52,794 nucleotides of DNA from Chlorobiaceae bacterium (GCA_013824085.1 PNNF01000017.1:1-52794), one strand, 5' to 3'; counted from the stretch's first letter, positions 25,446-34,382 are shown. The notes: a model not told the origin generated them from the letters alone. Numbers and translations are program-made.

Positions 25446-26091
25446 TCCTATTAGATATATCGCAATTGAAGGTGTAATTGGTTCAGGAAAAACTTCACTT
25501 GCAAGAAAATTAAAAGAGCGACTAAACGCTCTACTCGCATTGGAGCAGTTTGAAGTCAATCCATTTCTTGAAAAATTTTATGATAACAGAAAGAGATATG
25601 CATTTCAAACGCAGATGTTTTTTTTGGTAAATCGTTACAAGCAACAACAAGATTTAAATCAAGGAAATCTCTTCACAGATTATTTAATTTCTGATTACAT
25701 CTTCGAGAAAGATAAAATTTTTGCTTACTTGAATCTTTCGGGCGAAGAGATAAAACTTTATGAATCAATCTTTCCGCTTTTGTGTAGAAACGTCCGTCAA
25801 CCAGATTTAGTAGTTTATCTTCAAGCAAGTGTTGATAGATTGATGTATAATATTAAAAAACGAAGTAGAGCAATTGAAAAAAATATTGCTCGCACTTACA
25901 TAGCTGAATTAAGCGATGCATACAACGATTTCTTCTTTGATTATAAATCCACACCACTTTTAATAGTGAACTCTTCAGAAATTGATTTTGTGAATAGTGA
26001 TGCTGACTTTGATGAATTGTTTAATGCACTCTTCAGAAATGATCGTGCGTTTATTGAGTATCTTCAACCGGAAGGAAAAAGAATTTTATGA
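25426..26091 (+). CDS. Deoxynucleoside kinase (dNK/dGK family)
   Basis: 221 residues with P-loop GVIGSGKTS (16-24), the substrate helix LEQFEVNPFLEKFY, FQTQMFFLVNRYKQ, SDYIFEKDKIFA and a LID region KKRSRAIEKNI. This family phosphorylates deoxyadenosine, deoxyguanosine or related nucleosides for salvage. A folK-kinase pairing, sometimes a fusion, is common in Bacteroidota and Chlorobi relatives. The ATG lies inside the folK 3' end (20 bp overlap). Base specificity cannot be told from sequence. Confidence 0.9.
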   Translation: MSVQENSPIRYIAIEGVIGSGKTSLARKLKERLNALLALEQFEVNPFLEKFYDNRKRYAFQTQMFFLVNRYKQQQDLNQGNLFTDYLISDYIFEKDKIFAYLNLSGEEIKLYESIFPLLCRNVRQPDLVVYLQASVDRLMYNIKKRSRAIEKNIARTYIAELSDAYNDFFFDYKSTPLLIVNSSEIDFVNSDADFDELFNALFRNDRAFIEYLQPEGKRIL

Positions 26092-26318
26092 GAATAATTA
26101 CGGTAGTTTTGTGGGGAATATTAATTTATTTTATTTACAAAGTGATAAAAATTTTTACTGCAATAAATAGACAAAAGAAGAAACTCTTTTCAGAGATGAA
26201 TAAAAAATATTCGGTGGATAATAACGGAATCGATAAAAAAAATAATATCGATCGAGGAAATATTATTGATGCGAAATTTGAAGAAATTAAAAAAAGTGAT
26301 TTAAATACAAATAAATAG
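26088..26318 (+). CDS. Small single-pass membrane protein of unknown function
   Basis: 76 residues: one N-terminal hydrophobic helix (about 3-25) and a charged, Asn/Lys-rich cytosolic tail ending NIIDAKFEEIKKSD. The ATG overlaps the kinase stop by 4 bp and the stop abuts the next ATG, so it is embedded in the operon and probably real. Such short TM-plus-acidic-tail proteins (DUF4834-like) occur at this place in Bacteroidota operons, but I cannot confirm the family. Confidence 0.6.
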   Translation: MRIITVVLWGILIYFIYKVIKIFTAINRQKKKLFSEMNKKYSVDNNGIDKKNNIDRGNIIDAKFEEIKKSDLNTNK

Positions 26319-27404
26319 ATGGCTTCAAAAAAAAATTTCGGAATTCTTTTCTCCTCAATGCTAAAAAAAATATTTGGTGTAGAAGAGTCTAAAAATTATA
26401 AACTTCCTGACCTAAAAAAAATATTAGTAATAAAACAACACAACCAACTTGGCGATTTACTTGCGTGCGTTTCAATTTTTCGTGCAATAAAAAATAACTA
26501 TCCAAATTGTAAAATCACACTGCTTGTTAGTCCCGAAAATAAAGATGCCGTTCTCAAAAATAAATTATTAGACAAAGTAATTGTGTTCGATAAGAAGGAA
26601 TTATTTTTTCCGTCAAAGTTTAAAAATTTATATAATCTCTTAAAAGAAGAATATGATATTGTTTTAGTTCCAACGACAGTTTCAATTTCTTTCACGAGTA
26701 ATTTGCTTGCGGGAATTGCGAATGCAAAAATTAAAATTGGTCCCTCAAAATTAGATGGAGTATTAAGTAATCACTCCTACTTCTTTACTCACAGAATTCC
26801 AATTAATTGGGGAACTCATCCCGATTCAAATGTGGCTGAGCATGTCTTAAATATTTTGAAACCATTTAGAATTGATACGAAAGATTTTTCATCTGAAATT
26901 AGTTATGATAATAATGATTTAGCTTATGCAAAAACATTTGTTGATGCGATTCTGAAGCAAGACACGAGTAAATTAATTGGGCTTCATGTTGGAGCAGGCA
27001 AGCCTCCTAATAGATGGAGTTGTAAAAAATTTTGTGAGTTGATTGAGCTTCTCGATAAAAATTATAAAGTAAAATTTTATCTTACTGGAACGAATGCTGA
27101 TTTAGAAATAATCGAATATATTGATGCACATACAAAAATTAAACTTCCACGTTTCATTAATAAAACTATTCCAGAAGTAGCAGCGTTGATTTCAATATCG
27201 GATTTATTCATCACGAATGACACAGGCGTTATGCACGTAGCTGGAGCGACTTCAACTCCGCAAATTTCGATATTTGGACCAACTAATCCTTTCAACTGGG
27301 CGCCGATTGGGCAAAATAAATTATTCGTTCGTAAAAGTGAATTTATTGACGAAAATGAAGTGATAGATGTTTTCAATCTTTGTGGAAAGTTTTTAGAAAA
27401 ATGA
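26319..27404 (+). CDS. Glycosyltransferase family 9 (heptosyltransferase-like)
   Basis: 361 residues, GT-B fold. N-terminal ILVIKQHNQLGDLLACVSIFRAIKNNYPNCKITLLVS is the standard GT9 opening; the C-terminal nucleotide-sugar site has LHVGAGKPPNRWSCKKFCELI and FITNDTGVMHVAGATSTPQISIFGPTNPFNWAP. GT9 enzymes add heptose (or other sugars) to the LPS core on the cytosolic side of the inner membrane. kdsB 5 kb downstream supports LPS synthesis. Acceptor unknown. Confidence 0.88.
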   Translation: MASKKNFGILFSSMLKKIFGVEESKNYKLPDLKKILVIKQHNQLGDLLACVSIFRAIKNNYPNCKITLLVSPENKDAVLKNKLLDKVIVFDKKELFFPSKFKNLYNLLKEEYDIVLVPTTVSISFTSNLLAGIANAKIKIGPSKLDGVLSNHSYFFTHRIPINWGTHPDSNVAEHVLNILKPFRIDTKDFSSEISYDNNDLAYAKTFVDAILKQDTSKLIGLHVGAGKPPNRWSCKKFCELIELLDKNYKVKFYLTGTNADLEIIEYIDAHTKIKLPRFINKTIPEVAALISISDLFITNDTGVMHVAGATSTPQISIFGPTNPFNWAPIGQNKLFVRKSEFIDENEVIDVFNLCGKFLEK

Positions 27405-28330
27405 ATAGATTTAATAATGTAGCCGCACTCGATATCGGAACAAATTCTTTTCACTTGATTATTGCTTCAATTGGTGATGATAACAAAATTCATATCCTTG
27501 ATCGCAAAAGAGAAGTGTTGAGACTCTCCTCAAAAAATCTTAATGGAGAGACCGTAATAAAACTGCGACAAATTACTTCGGCTGTAGTTTTAATAAAAAA
27601 ATTTCAGAGACTGGCAAAAATTTATAACACAGAAATAACTGCAGTTGCAACTAGTGCGGTTCGTGAAGCAATTAACAAAAATGAATTTCTTGAAATTGTA
27701 AAAAAAAATACGGGAATAAAAGTAAAAATAATTCAGGGTAAAGTTGAAGCGGAGTTAATCTATAATGCAGTTGTAAATTATTTTGATGAGTTAGCAAATC
27801 AAAAAATACTCTGTATTGATATTGGTGGCGGAAGTACAGAATTTATTGTTGCAAAAAAAAATAAAATATTTATTGCAGAAAGTCTTAAACTTGGTGCTGT
27901 CAGATTTGCGAAAGAATATTTTACTAATCCGATATTGGCAAAAAATAATATTAGTCTTTGTGAACTTCATATTGAAAAAGAATTGAAAAAAATTTCTGAA
28001 GCAGTCATCAATGAAAAATTTGTTGAAGTAACTGGCTCATCGGGAACAATTCAAACAGTGAGATCGATATTAAAAGAATTCTACAAAATAAATCTCGTTG
28101 AAGATAGAATTACAAAAGAAGACGTTGAGATGGTGTTTGATTTGGTGATGAGTAAAAAAGATATCGAAGAACGACTTCAGATTCCGGGATTAGAATTCAA
28201 ACGTGCTGATATATTTCCGGCAGGTATCTTAATCCTAAAAAAAATTTTCGATCTCTTAGAGCTTAAATCTATGCGTGTATCTGATTACGCACTTCGTGAA
28301 GGAATAATTTATGAAATGTGTAAAAAATAG
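27401..28330 (+). CDS. Ppx/GppA-family phosphatase
   Basis: 310 residues, ASKHA fold. MNRFNNVAALDIGTNSFHLIIA is phosphate loop 1; VATSAVREAINKNEFL, LCIDIGGGSTEFIVAK (loop 2) and EVTGSSGTIQTVRSIL follow. It degrades polyphosphate or pppGpp. It has only the N-terminal catalytic pair of domains, without the HD-like C-terminal part of long exopolyphosphatases. The ATG at 27401 overlaps the GT9 stop by 4 bp; the frame can be read from TTG 27380, but the ATG matches the family start. Confidence 0.92.
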   Translation: MNRFNNVAALDIGTNSFHLIIASIGDDNKIHILDRKREVLRLSSKNLNGETVIKLRQITSAVVLIKKFQRLAKIYNTEITAVATSAVREAINKNEFLEIVKKNTGIKVKIIQGKVEAELIYNAVVNYFDELANQKILCIDIGGGSTEFIVAKKNKIFIAESLKLGAVRFAKEYFTNPILAKNNISLCELHIEKELKKISEAVINEKFVEVTGSSGTIQTVRSILKEFYKINLVEDRITKEDVEMVFDLVMSKKDIEERLQIPGLEFKRADIFPAGILILKKIFDLLELKSMRVSDYALREGIIYEMCKK

Positions 28331-28392
28331 AAGATGTGTGTTATTTACAAAAAATTAAATCGTGTTGTTAATAATTAAAAAGAAAAAAAATA

Positions 28393-29559
28393 ATGAAGAA
28401 TGTTTACTTAAAAAAGAATGAAGAACGTAGAATAAAATCAGGGCACTTATGGGTTTTTAGTAATGAACTTGAAAAAATTGAGGGAGCACCGGAAAATGGA
28501 GACGTAGTCAAAATTTTTGATTCACGAAAAAATTTACTTGGGTCGGGATTTTTCAATAACAACTCTTTAATAGCCGTTAGATTTTTATCGAACGAAATTG
28601 ATTTTGAGGTGGAGCCATTCTTAAGAAAAAAAATTAATCTAGCATCAGAGCTAAGGAAAAAAATCTGTGGCGAAAGAAATTCATATCGTTTAGTTTTTAG
28701 CGAAAGCGATTTTCTTCCCGGACTTATAATCGACAAGTACAATGAAACTTTCGTGCTACAGATTTATTGCTCTGGCATCGAAAAAAATATTGAAGTGATT
28801 GTTGATGAATTAAAAAATTTGGGAGCAAAAAATATTTTCACTAAGAATGATGAATATTTTAGAACTTTGGAAAAATTACCTACTGAGGATAAAATTTATT
28901 TAGGTTCTGTCGCTGAAGAACTGATTGAAATTAATTCTATAAAATATAAAATCGATTTTACCCATTCTCAAAAAACGGGCTTTTACTTTGACCAAGTTGA
29001 TAACAGAAAATATCTTGAAAAAATATTTAAAGGAAAAAATGTTATTGACGCCTTCTCAAATTCTGGTGGATTTGGATTGCACGCTGCTTTGTCAGGAGCT
29101 TCAAGGGTAACGTTTGTTGATCAATCTTCGTCGGAAATAGAAAAAGTTCGTACAAATTTATCGCTTAACAATTTTACTACTGAGACCGAATTGATCTGTA
29201 GTGATGTATTCGATTTTTTTAAAAATAAAATTTCGCAATGTGAGTTATTTGACATTGTAATGATTGACCCGCCCGCGTTTGCAAAAAATAAAAAAACAAT
29301 AGCAACTGCAATTGCAGGTTATGAAAAATTAAATAAATTAGGGCTTGATTTAGTTAAGCAAGGGGGCTTTTTAGTTACTTCTTCTTGTTCATTCCACGTA
29401 AAGAAGGAAGATTTTTTATTTATGCTAAACAAAGCGGCGATAAAAAGTAACAAAAGTATTCAATTGCTTTATTATGGCGAAGCTGCAGCGGATCACCCAA
29501 AATTAATCTCTATGCCTGAGACAAGTTATTTGAAATTTGCAGTATTAGCAGTTGGTTGA
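28393..29559 (+). CDS. Class I SAM-dependent 23S rRNA methyltransferase, RlmI-like
   Basis: 388 residues. An N-terminal PUA domain (about 1-75; RIKSGHLWVFSNELEKIEG) is joined to a linker domain and a SAM fold with KTGFYFDQVDNRKYL, VIDAFSNSGGFGLHAALSGA and MIDPPAFAKNKK, then the catalytic Cys in TSSCSFHV. The end AAADHPKLISMPETSYLKFAVL matches RlmI, which makes m5C1962 in 23S rRNA. It follows Ppx/GppA after 62 bp. Confidence 0.92.
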   Translation: MKNVYLKKNEERRIKSGHLWVFSNELEKIEGAPENGDVVKIFDSRKNLLGSGFFNNNSLIAVRFLSNEIDFEVEPFLRKKINLASELRKKICGERNSYRLVFSESDFLPGLIIDKYNETFVLQIYCSGIEKNIEVIVDELKNLGAKNIFTKNDEYFRTLEKLPTEDKIYLGSVAEELIEINSIKYKIDFTHSQKTGFYFDQVDNRKYLEKIFKGKNVIDAFSNSGGFGLHAALSGASRVTFVDQSSSEIEKVRTNLSLNNFTTETELICSDVFDFFKNKISQCELFDIVMIDPPAFAKNKKTIATAIAGYEKLNKLGLDLVKQGGFLVTSSCSFHVKKEDFLFMLNKAAIKSNKSIQLLYYGEAAADHPKLISMPETSYLKFAVLAVG

Positions 29560-29634
29560 TATTAATTTTTCTGGTTTATTCCGGGCTAAATTAGGATAAA
29601 GAATTATGATTAGATTTGAATTAAAATTTTTGAT

Positions 29635-29643
29635 TATATTGCA
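29635..29643 (+). promoter_or_regulatory. Candidate -10 box for the YHS/Cys-rich gene pair
   Basis: TATATTGCA lies 24 bp before the ATG at 29668, which also has an AGGAG just upstream. It resembles the hrcA and surE boxes with one T missing. Confidence 0.3.
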
Positions 29644-29667
29644 TTAATCTATAAAATAGGAGTATAA

Positions 29668-29949
29668 ATGAGAAAGTATTTGTTTATAATTTTAGCTGGA
29701 ATTTTATTATTTGGATTTTCAAATAATACAACTGCACATGAAGGACATAAGAAAGATACAGTGTTTAATACTGTTTGCCCAGTAACTGGTGAAGAATTAA
29801 AAGGCAAACATTTTATTAAATATAAAGAAGTTACTTATCAATTATGTTGCAAAAGATGCATGAGAAAATTCGATAAGGATCCAGAAAAATATATCAAAAA
29901 TTTAAGTAAAGACGGAAAAAAATTCATCGGTAACAATCAACCCAAATAG
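29668..29949 (+). CDS. Secreted YHS-type metal-binding protein
   Basis: 93 residues with a signal peptide (about 1-23), then HEGH (24-27) and a small YHS-like domain: C37 in CPVTGEELKGKHFIKY and C60, C61 and C64 in QLCCKRCMRKF, followed by DPEKYI. The CPVTG...Y...CC..C..F..DPEKY pattern is that of YHS or TRASH-type heavy-metal-binding proteins found with copper or other metal handling genes. Periplasmic location is expected. It is 8 bp before the Cys-rich gene and clearly cotranscribed; AGGAG precedes its ATG. Confidence 0.8.
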   Translation: MRKYLFIILAGILLFGFSNNTTAHEGHKKDTVFNTVCPVTGEELKGKHFIKYKEVTYQLCCKRCMRKFDKDPEKYIKNLSKDGKKFIGNNQPK

Positions 29950-29957
29950 GAGTCAAT

Positions 29958-30389
29958 ATGTTAAAACAAATGTTCGTTTTTTTATTTGTAGCATTATTTA
30001 GTATTTCAATTTCTGCGACAGAACCAATTAATGCAAAAAAAGAATGCTGTAAAAAAGATAAAGCTTGTGAATCAGTAAAAGATTCAACTAATGTAAAATC
30101 TTGTTCAATCGATAAGAAAGCTTCAGACTGCAAGAAAAAATGTGATGCTAAAAAAACTGGCAAAAAATGTTGTGGAAGTGAAAAATGTGATGGTAAAAAA
30201 ACTGACACAAAATGTTGTGGAACCGAAAATTGTTGTGGAACTGGAAAATGTGAAGGTATAAAAGCTGACAAAAAATGTTGTGGAAGTGAAAAATGCGCAA
30301 CAAAGAAAGCTGAAGGAGACGCTAAAAAACCTTGTTGTCCAAAAGACAAACCTAAAGTAGAAGAAGCTCCTAAAACTCAACCTAAATAA
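29958..30389 (+). CDS. Secreted, extremely Cys/Lys-rich metallothionein-like protein
   Basis: 143 residues: signal peptide (about 1-20, SISISATEP), then a low-complexity region with 19 Cys, many as CC pairs, in loose repeats such as KKCCGSEKCDGKK, TKCCGTENCCGTGKCEG and KKCCGSEKCATKK. The tail is Pro/Lys/Glu-rich. It has no fold signature I recognise. The spacing suggests thiolate metal clusters, as in metallothioneins, but exported. Paired with the YHS-type protein and ending at a strong terminator, it forms a two-gene metal-binding unit. Antisense frames here are shadows of the repeats. Confidence 0.75.
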   Translation: MLKQMFVFLFVALFSISISATEPINAKKECCKKDKACESVKDSTNVKSCSIDKKASDCKKKCDAKKTGKKCCGSEKCDGKKTDTKCCGTENCCGTGKCEGIKADKKCCGSEKCATKKAEGDAKKPCCPKDKPKVEEAPKTQPK

Positions 30390-30409
30390 GAAATTATTGA
30401 ATTCTTTTT

Positions 30410-30448
30410 AACCTTCTTGTCAATTATGATGAGAAGGTTTTTTATTTT
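30410..30448 (+). terminator. Rho-independent terminator after the Cys-rich gene
   Basis: Perfect 8-bp stem AACCTTCT / AGAAGGTT with a 14-nt loop, followed by a T-rich run (TTTTATTTT). It closes the YHS/Cys-rich unit and separates it from the M48 gene. Confidence 0.85.
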
Positions 30449-30471
30449 AAAGAAAGAGTAAATTGGAAATT

Positions 30472-31620
30472 ATGTCAGACTATAAAAAATATAATAATAC
30501 TAAACTTGCAATCAGCATTGCGAAGGCTGTTGTCAGCTTCCTTTTGATATTGATTTTTGTTGCCAGTGGTTGGAGTTTGAAATATTTTGAAATCGTAAAT
30601 AAAATTCATCCGAATGAATATTTGCAATTTTTAGGTTTCGTATTTTCATTGGGAATAATTTCCTCGATATTATTTTTTCCTCTTAATTTTTATTCAAGTT
30701 TTCTACTTGAACATAAATACAAATTATCAAATCAAACTTTTTTAAAATGGTGTTGGGAAAATATCAAAGGAATGCTAATAGGAATTCCGATTGCGATTCC
30801 AATCCTTCTTTTCTTTTTTTACTCATTAAAAAATTTTGAAAATCTTTGGTGGCTTCCTTTTGCGATCTTTCTTTTTTTAATTTCAGTTGTGTTAGCAAGG
30901 ATAATCCCAACTTTTATTTTACCATTATTCTATAAAATTACTCCGATTGAAGATGAAGCATTGAGAGAAAAAATAAAAATTCTCGCCGCAGACGTTAATC
31001 TAAAAATTGAGAATGTTTATAAATTTGATATGAGTAAGAATACAAAAAAAGCAAATGCGGCTTTCACAGGAATTGGTAAATCAAAAAGAATTTTACTTGG
31101 AGATACTTTGTTGGATAGTTACACTCAAGATGAAATTGAAACTGTATTAGCTCATGAATTTGGACATTATAAAAAGAAACACATTCAAAAAAATATTTTG
31201 CTCGGAACAATTTTTTCTTTTTTAACCCTCTTTATAATTAGCTCACTCTATTCTTTCTCCCTAAGTTATTTTGGTTTTTCACTTATTACAGAAATTGCAG
31301 CGTTACCAATTCTTCTACTTTGGAGTATGCTAGTTTCAATAATAACAAGCCCGATCTCGAGTTATATTTCGCGAAAGTATGAATACGAAGCCGATGATTA
31401 TGCAGTAACATCAACGCTAAAGCCTGCTGCATTTATTTCTACACTGAATAAATTAACAGACCAAAACCTTGGCGACAAAGAACCTCATCCTTTGGTAGAA
31501 TGGTTTTTTTATAGTCATCCATCCATAAAAAAAAGAATTGATGCAATACACAAAGTATGTGTTCAAAAAAATATTAATTTTAGTCTTAACGAAAATAAAA
31601 TTGTAGGTGAATCATTGTGA
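30472..31620 (+). CDS. M48 family CAAX-protease-like zinc peptidase (Ste24 type)
   Basis: About 382 residues, polytopic membrane protein. Zinc site HEFGH in TVLAHEFGHYKKKHI, third ligand Glu in KYEYEADDYAV, and the end FFYSHPSIKKRIDAI are Ste24 hallmarks. Helices flank the site on both sides. Bacterial members cleave misfolded membrane proteins or peptides. The frame starts at TTG 30463, but ATG 30472 after GGA fits better. The stop overlaps the plsC GTG. Confidence 0.9.
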   Translation: MSDYKKYNNTKLAISIAKAVVSFLLILIFVASGWSLKYFEIVNKIHPNEYLQFLGFVFSLGIISSILFFPLNFYSSFLLEHKYKLSNQTFLKWCWENIKGMLIGIPIAIPILLFFFYSLKNFENLWWLPFAIFLFLISVVLARIIPTFILPLFYKITPIEDEALREKIKILAADVNLKIENVYKFDMSKNTKKANAAFTGIGKSKRILLGDTLLDSYTQDEIETVLAHEFGHYKKKHIQKNILLGTIFSFLTLFIISSLYSFSLSYFGFSLITEIAALPILLLWSMLVSIITSPISSYISRKYEYEADDYAVTSTLKPAAFISTLNKLTDQNLGDKEPHPLVEWFFYSHPSIKKRIDAIHKVCVQKNINFSLNENKIVGESL

Positions 31621-32321
31621 TTAGTTTAATTAGAGTTTTTTTAATTGGTCTGTTTACTGCTTTGATATCAATCCCTTCTTTGTTTATTCCTTTTTTGGAT
31701 AGGACATTTAAAAGTTACTTTTTTGTTTCAAGGATTTTTTCGGGAGGCGTATTATTATTGAGCGGAGTAAAACTAAAGGTAAAAGGATTAGAACACATCG
31801 ATGTTGATAAAACTTATGTCTTCGTGGCAAATCACAGTAGTATGTTTGACATTCCAGCGTTGCAAAAATCTTTACCCGTAAACACATCGATGGTTTATAA
31901 AGAAGAGTTAAACAAAGTTCCTCTTTTCGGATGGCAATTAAAATTTGGACCTTACATTTATATTGATAGAAAAAATCCCGAAAAAGCAATGAAGAGTATT
32001 GAACGAGCCAAAAAATTAATGTCCAAGAAGAAAATTTCTGTGGTTTTGTTTGCAGAAGGAACAAGAAGCAAAGATGATACTGTTCAACCATTTAAGCGCG
32101 GAGCATTTTATCTTGCTACAAGAGTTAATCATCCGATAGTTCCTGTTTCAATTAGTGGTACGAATAAAATTATGTCAAAAGGAAAACTAAAAATTAATCC
32201 CGGAACAATTACTGTTACGTATGACAAGCCAATAGATACTACGAATATAAAATCTAAAGTTGATGAGTTAGCTTTAATGGAAAAAGTTAGAGAAATTGTA
32301 ATTCAAAATAAGGAAGTCTAA
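31617..32321 (+). CDS. plsC: 1-acyl-sn-glycerol-3-phosphate acyltransferase
   Basis: 234 residues. One or two N-terminal membrane helices, then the acyltransferase box NHSSMFD (H-x4-D) and the second motif PFAEGTRSKDD-like (LFAEGTRSKDD), plus KRGAFYLA and PIVPVSISGT. It makes phosphatidic acid from lysophosphatidic acid at the inner membrane. GTG start overlapping the M48 stop (GTGA), so translation is coupled. It is followed directly by gatC. Confidence 0.92.
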   Translation: MISLIRVFLIGLFTALISIPSLFIPFLDRTFKSYFFVSRIFSGGVLLLSGVKLKVKGLEHIDVDKTYVFVANHSSMFDIPALQKSLPVNTSMVYKEELNKVPLFGWQLKFGPYIYIDRKNPEKAMKSIERAKKLMSKKKISVVLFAEGTRSKDDTVQPFKRGAFYLATRVNHPIVPVSISGTNKIMSKGKLKINPGTITVTYDKPIDTTNIKSKVDELALMEKVREIVIQNKEV

Positions 32322-32615
32322 ATGTCAGTTACAATTAATGATGTTAAACATATTTCTGAATTAGCAAAACTTAAATTTTCAGACGTTGAGTTGAATGAGT
32401 TTACAAATCAATTGAATGAAATTCTTGGATATGTTGAAAAACTAAATGAGCTTGATACATCTAATGTTGAACCACTTTCATATCCAGTAGAGATGACAAA
32501 TGTTTTTCGTGAAGATGAAGCAACTCCTTCAACTCCAAGAGAGATAGCATTATTAAATTCGGAAGATGCAGATGAAAAATATTTTCGAGTACCAAAAGTA
32601 ATAAATCAAGATTGA
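32322..32615 (+). CDS. gatC: Asp/Glu-tRNA amidotransferase subunit C
   Basis: 97 residues. It starts MSVTINDVKHISELAKLKF and contains LNEILGYVEKLNELDTSNVEPLSYPVEMTNVFREDE, the GatC signature. It stabilises GatA in the GatCAB complex that converts Glu-tRNA-Gln and Asp-tRNA-Asn. GatB is 5.3 kb downstream; gatA is not in the window. ATG directly follows the plsC stop. Confidence 0.95.
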   Translation: MSVTINDVKHISELAKLKFSDVELNEFTNQLNEILGYVEKLNELDTSNVEPLSYPVEMTNVFREDEATPSTPREIALLNSEDADEKYFRVPKVINQD

Positions 32616-32620
32616 AAAAA

Positions 32621-33388
32621 ATGCAAATCATAGGCGTAATACCTGCGCGATATGCTTCAACAAGATTGAAGGGAAAACCACTCGCAGATATTCATGGTAA
32701 GCCGATGATTCAACATACTTATGAATCGGCTTTGACCGCTAATTTATTGGATCGCGTTATTGTTGCTGTTGATGACAAACGCGTCTATCAAGAAGTAAAA
32801 AATTTTGGCGGGGAAGTTATGATGACTCCAACTGAAATTCAGACGGGGAGTGATAGAATTGCTTTTGTTGTAAAAAAAATTCCGCAAGCTGCTATCATAG
32901 TCAATATTCAAGGCGATGAACCATTCATCTCAGGAAAAATGATTGACCAAGCTATTGAGCCGATGCTTTTTGATAAAAAAGTTTATGTCTCAACTCTCGC
33001 AAAAAAAATTAATTCAATCACAGAATTAAAAAATCCTTCCGTAGTAAAAGTTGTTTTTGACTATCAAAATTATGCACTCTATTTTTCCAGAGCGCCAATT
33101 CCATTTTCACGTGATGCTATTAACTCAAGCGACAAACTTTGGGTGACTGAAGCTTACAAACATGTTGGCTTGTATGTTTATAGAAGAGATTTTTTATTGA
33201 AGTATTCGCAAATGGAAGTTACTGACCTTGAACAAATTGAAAAACTTGAACAGTTAAGAATATTAGAAAATGGTTTTAGAATTAAAGTTGTAGAGACTGA
33301 ATATGAAAGTTTAGCAGTTGATACAAAAGAAGATCTCGAAAAAGCCAGAATATATTTTAAGAAGAATCAAAGATTAAAAGCGAAATAA
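32621..33388 (+). CDS. kdsB: 3-deoxy-manno-octulosonate cytidylyltransferase
   Basis: 255 residues. It activates KDO as CMP-KDO for lipid A core assembly. Motifs: IGVIPARYASTRLKGKPL (nucleotide loop), TGSDRIAF, NIQGDEPFI, YFSRAPIPFSRD and KHVGLYVYRRDFL. It starts at ATG 32621; a TTG three codons upstream overlaps the gatC stop (TTGA) and may be the coupled start. It shows that the host makes LPS, in line with the GT9 gene. Confidence 0.95.
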   Translation: MQIIGVIPARYASTRLKGKPLADIHGKPMIQHTYESALTANLLDRVIVAVDDKRVYQEVKNFGGEVMMTPTEIQTGSDRIAFVVKKIPQAAIIVNIQGDEPFISGKMIDQAIEPMLFDKKVYVSTLAKKINSITELKNPSVVKVVFDYQNYALYFSRAPIPFSRDAINSSDKLWVTEAYKHVGLYVYRRDFLLKYSQMEVTDLEQIEKLEQLRILENGFRIKVVETEYESLAVDTKEDLEKARIYFKKNQRLKAK

Positions 33389-33391
33389 GCT

Positions 33392-34345
33392 ATGAAAAAC
33401 ATTGAACCAAAAAAACTTTGTTTAGCAAACCTTCCAACGCCAATTCAAAAAGTTGTATTTGAAGGGAAATCATTTTTGATAAAGCGAGATGATTTTACTG
33501 GGCTTGAAACTTCAGGTAATAAAATCAGAAAACTTGAATATCTTCTCTACAAAGCAAAAAAAGAAAAAGCAGATTATGTTTTCACTACTGGTGGTGAACA
33601 GTCAAATCATGCAAGAACAACGGCTGTTAGCAGCGCTTCTATTGGACTAAAGTCAAAATTATTTCTTTGGGGAAAAGATTCTGCAAACGCCGATGGTAAT
33701 TTATTCTTAGATAAAATCTTTGGAGCCGAATTAAGATTTTTAAGTAAAGCAGAGTTTATAAATTCTTCTAAAATTATGAGTGATGAGGAGATTAATTTTA
33801 AGAAAAAAAATAAAAAAATTTTTTTGATTCCCGAAGGTGGTTCTTCAACGCTTGGAATTTGGGGCTACATCAACTTCATACATGAATTAAATAGTCAGTT
33901 GGAATTGAAAAAACTAAATGGAATTACTGCAGCTTCAGGTTCAGGTGGAACAGCAGCAGGAATGTTGATTGGGCTCACTCTGCTTGGACTCAAAACAAAA
34001 ATTTTTGCAGTGAATGTGTTGTATGAAAAAAAAATAATTACTGAAAAAATATTTACGTTGGTTTATGATTGTATCAAAGAATTTAATCTTAAAATAAAAA
34101 TTGATGAATCGCTTTTAGAAATTGTTGATGGCTACTCGACTGAAGGTTATAAAAATATTTCGGCAGATAAATTAAGCGTGATTAAATCATTTGCGCGTTC
34201 ATCAGGAATTTTACTGGACCCAACTTATACCGGAAAAGCATTCAATGCTTACAATGATAATTTTATTGGCAACAAAAATCTCTTCGTTCACACGGGAGGA
34301 ATATTTGGTGCTTTCAACAAAAGAAAAAATTATCTCGAAACATAA
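33392..34345 (+). CDS. PLP-dependent D-cysteine desulfhydrase / ACC deaminase family
   Basis: 317 residues, fold type II. The PLP lysine lies in SGNKIRKLEYLL; GGEQSNHARTTA binds the substrate carboxylate and AASGSGGTAAGMLIGL binds the cofactor phosphate. Members degrade D-cysteine to pyruvate, sulfide and ammonia or open 1-aminocyclopropane carboxylate; D-cysteine desulfhydrase is more common in bacteria. It follows kdsB after 3 bp but has no obvious pathway link to it. Substrate is not settled by sequence. Confidence 0.88.
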   Translation: MKNIEPKKLCLANLPTPIQKVVFEGKSFLIKRDDFTGLETSGNKIRKLEYLLYKAKKEKADYVFTTGGEQSNHARTTAVSSASIGLKSKLFLWGKDSANADGNLFLDKIFGAELRFLSKAEFINSSKIMSDEEINFKKKNKKIFLIPEGGSSTLGIWGYINFIHELNSQLELKKLNGITAASGSGGTAAGMLIGLTLLGLKTKIFAVNVLYEKKIITEKIFTLVYDCIKEFNLKIKIDESLLEIVDGYSTEGYKNISADKLSVIKSFARSSGILLDPTYTGKAFNAYNDNFIGNKNLFVHTGGIFGAFNKRKNYLET

Positions 34346-34382
34346 ATTTTGCCTTCTTTTAATTTCAGTCTATTTTTGAAGT

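Noticed and set aside
29924-30380. Long antisense frames over the Cys-rich gene
   Set aside because: They arise from the repetitive TTTTTC/CTTTTTT pattern on the opposite strand, have Phe/Ser low complexity and no start context; the sense strand has a signal peptide and ribosome site.
34191-34379. Short frame overlapping the end of the desulfhydrase gene
   Set aside because: It is out of frame with a recognised enzyme over most of its length and has no ribosome site or family features.
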